Shown in pieces: positions 6,801 through 7,045 of a DNA stretch of 7,045 nt (position 1 is its first letter; the number at the start of each line of letters is the position of its first letter). A program made the translations under genes and the position numbers. The stretch is from Bryobacterales bacterium (GTDB taxonomy: Bacteria > Acidobacteriota > Terriglobia > Bryobacterales > Bryobacteraceae): assembly GCA_003139735.1 (NCBI GenBank), contig PLGA01000267.1:1-7045 (forward strand). The letters are read 5' to 3'. The notes below the pieces were generated by a model that had not been told where the DNA came from, ran no database searches, and was given only the letters and a program-made list of their open reading frames with translations.

Positions 6801-6964
6801 GGCTCCTGCCCGCCGCCCTTTCCCATGGCATCGGCTCGGACACACAGCGGCCCTTTGCCATCGTAATCGTCGCCGGCCTCATTTCGCGGCTATTCCTGGG
6901 GCGGGTTGTCAGCCCGGTTCTTTACAAAATAGTCGCCAAGGAAGGCGACATTCTGCAGGTTTAG
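3872..6964 (+). CDS. czcA: Heavy-metal RND efflux pump, CzcA/CusA family (divalent-cation type)
   Basis: This is the proton-driven inner-membrane pump. With the ATG at 3872 it has 1030 residues, close to the usual 1040-1060. That start gives the family N-terminus MIHRIVQFALNQR and has AAGG at 3862-3865; an upstream in-frame ATG at 3809 lies inside the adaptor gene and adds 21 unrelated residues. The architecture is complete: TM1 (about 14-31), first porter loop (32-340), TM2-TM6 (about 343-492), TM7 (about 526-546), second porter loop (547-865), TM8-TM12 (about 866-1018). TM4 carries DFGIIIDGTVVMVEN (396-410). D396, D402 and E409 match the spacing of the acidic residues needed by CzcA (D402, D408, E415), the divalent-cation class, unlike GAMVDAAIVMIEN of CusA. 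The CusA Met triad appears replaced by V561, N612 and E665. No frameshift or gap is seen. The family call is very sure; the exact metal is not. Confidence 0.96.
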   Translation: MIHRIVQFALNQRFLVVMLTALIVLVGAASFSRMPVDAYPDLSPPMVEVITQWDGHAAEEIERLVTLPIEVEMNGVPQLTFMRSISLYGLSDVILTFEDDTDNYFARQVVFERLSQATVPTGVSPTLSPLFSPSGLVYRYVIDSPDRSPQDLKTIEDWVLERGYKSVPGVADDSGFGGTVMQYQVLLDPARLFGFHLTVPGVIQSLSANNSNAGGGFYSQGGQFYYVRGLGLLRDRKDIENIVLANQNGAPVRVRDVSEVVIGHAPRLGEFGFQDRKGDNPDAVEGVILMRRGEQTQTVLKRVEAKTEELNRQLPPDVKIRPYYDRSDLVKLTVDTVEANLVRGMILVLIVLIFFLASARAAIITALTIPLALLFAFIILHARNIPANLLSIGAIDFGIIIDGTVVMVENIYRELDARCGQAYNLSEVIVAAARDVDRPIFYSVAVIIAGYLPIYVLHGPSGLLFDPMADTMSFALVGALILTLTLVPVLASYAFKKGVREKRNPVYEWVKSGYGSELNWCLNHPWTTMAATTLIFGATLMLVPFIGGEFMPHLDEGAVWVRATMPYTISFEEAAGISPQIRQILMSYPQVTVVGSELGRPDDGTDPTGFYNVEFYVGLKPYKDSTWQGAIHTKEELTDSIRHKLDAYPGIIFNFTQPAEDAVDEALTGLKSALAVKVFGPDLSVLQDAGIKIKEALQRIPGFAELTVVRELGQPSLLVDVDREKIARYGINVADVEAVVQAGVGGQAATQVIQGEKLFDLVVRMKPEFRQSGPQISNLLVGTPSGQQIPLSQLANISQGIGASMIYRENNSRYIGIQYSIVGRDMARAVEEGQKAVAKAVTLPLGYRMEWGGEYSEFLAAESQIKVIGPITIMLILLILFALYGNFKFPVIVLLSVVLTEPVGALIALKLTGTPFSVSSVLGLLVLMGVSVETAVIDVSYINKLRLQGSSIRLATYEASVVRLRPIMMTALVACLGLLPAALSHGIGSDTQRPFAIVIVAGLISRLFLGRVVSPVLYKIVAKEGDILQV

Positions 6965-6965
6965 C

Positions 6966-6989
6966 AGCCGTGGCAGAAGCCGTGGCAGG
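6966..6989. repeat. Tandem 12-bp repeat directly after the pump gene
   Basis: AGCCGTGGCAGA (6966-6977) is followed at once by AGCCGTGGCAGG (6978-6989), differing only in the last base. It begins two bases after the TAG of the pump gene. The CCGTGG core recurs at 7034-7039 in the right arm of the neighbouring hairpin, so the two elements may share an origin or compete in RNA folding. Confidence 0.7.
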
Positions 6990-6996
6990 CCAAAGG

Positions 6997-7045
6997 CCTA
7001 CTCCACGAGGTCTGTAAGGCGTTGATGTGTCAACCGTGGAGTAGG
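6997..7045 (+). terminator. Composite stem-loop at the operon end, possible terminator
   Basis: CCTACTCCACG (6997-7007) pairs perfectly with CGTGGAGTAGG (7035-7045), an 11-bp stem. Inside it, GTTGA-TGTG-TCAAC (7021-7034) forms a second hairpin that abuts the right arm, leaving only a 13-base bulge (7008-7020). A competing hairpin AGGCC-AAA-GGCCT (6987-6999) overlaps the left arm by three bases. The position 32 bases after the last gene suits a transcription terminator or an mRNA 3'-end stabilising structure. The window stops at the stem's last base, so a following T-run cannot be checked. It could instead be the edge of a small inverted-repeat element. Confidence 0.45.

Overview
The window is a GC-rich bacterial segment whose main content is a plus-strand heavy-metal efflux operon of the CzcCBA/CusCBA type. 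It encodes an outer-membrane TolC-family channel (1403-2659), a periplasmic adaptor lipoprotein (2656-3852) and a large inner-membrane RND pump (3872-6964). The genes are packed tightly: the first two overlap by 4 bases (ATGA) and 19 bases separate the last two. This points to one transcript and one three-part complex spanning the envelope, which would export metal cations from the periplasm, and possibly the cytoplasm, to the outside in exchange for protons. The two-membrane complex implies a Gram-negative-type (diderm) organism. The style of the proteins and of the small leader gene recalls soil Acidobacteriota, but that is a recollection-based guess.

Layout. Positions 2-163 hold the C-terminal end of a gene that starts outside the window and resembles the DUF6582 family. 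Positions 164 to about 1001 form an 840-base stretch with no gene I can support; it contains a 9-bp perfect inverted repeat with a third half-site (893-944). A strong extended -10 element (1002-1010) lies directly before a 99-residue Cys/His-rich secreted protein (1018-1317), with spacing that suggests a leaderless message. The 85-base gap to the channel gene contains a 10-bp direct repeat and a 15-bp palindrome. After the pump gene, a tandem 12-mer and a composite stem-loop (6966-7045) run to the window edge.

How the genes fit together. The small Cys/His protein ahead of the C-B-A genes takes the position of CzcI in czcICBA operons, so it may sense, bind or buffer the metal. The pump has the D-x5-D-x6-E signature in TM4 (D396, D402, E409) typical of divalent-cation CzcA-type proteins. 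By my alignment it lacks the three methionines that bind Cu(I)/Ag(I) in CusA. I therefore favour a divalent metal (Zn/Co/Cd/Ni class) over copper or silver, although the exact ion cannot be read from sequence. No regulator gene is visible in the window.
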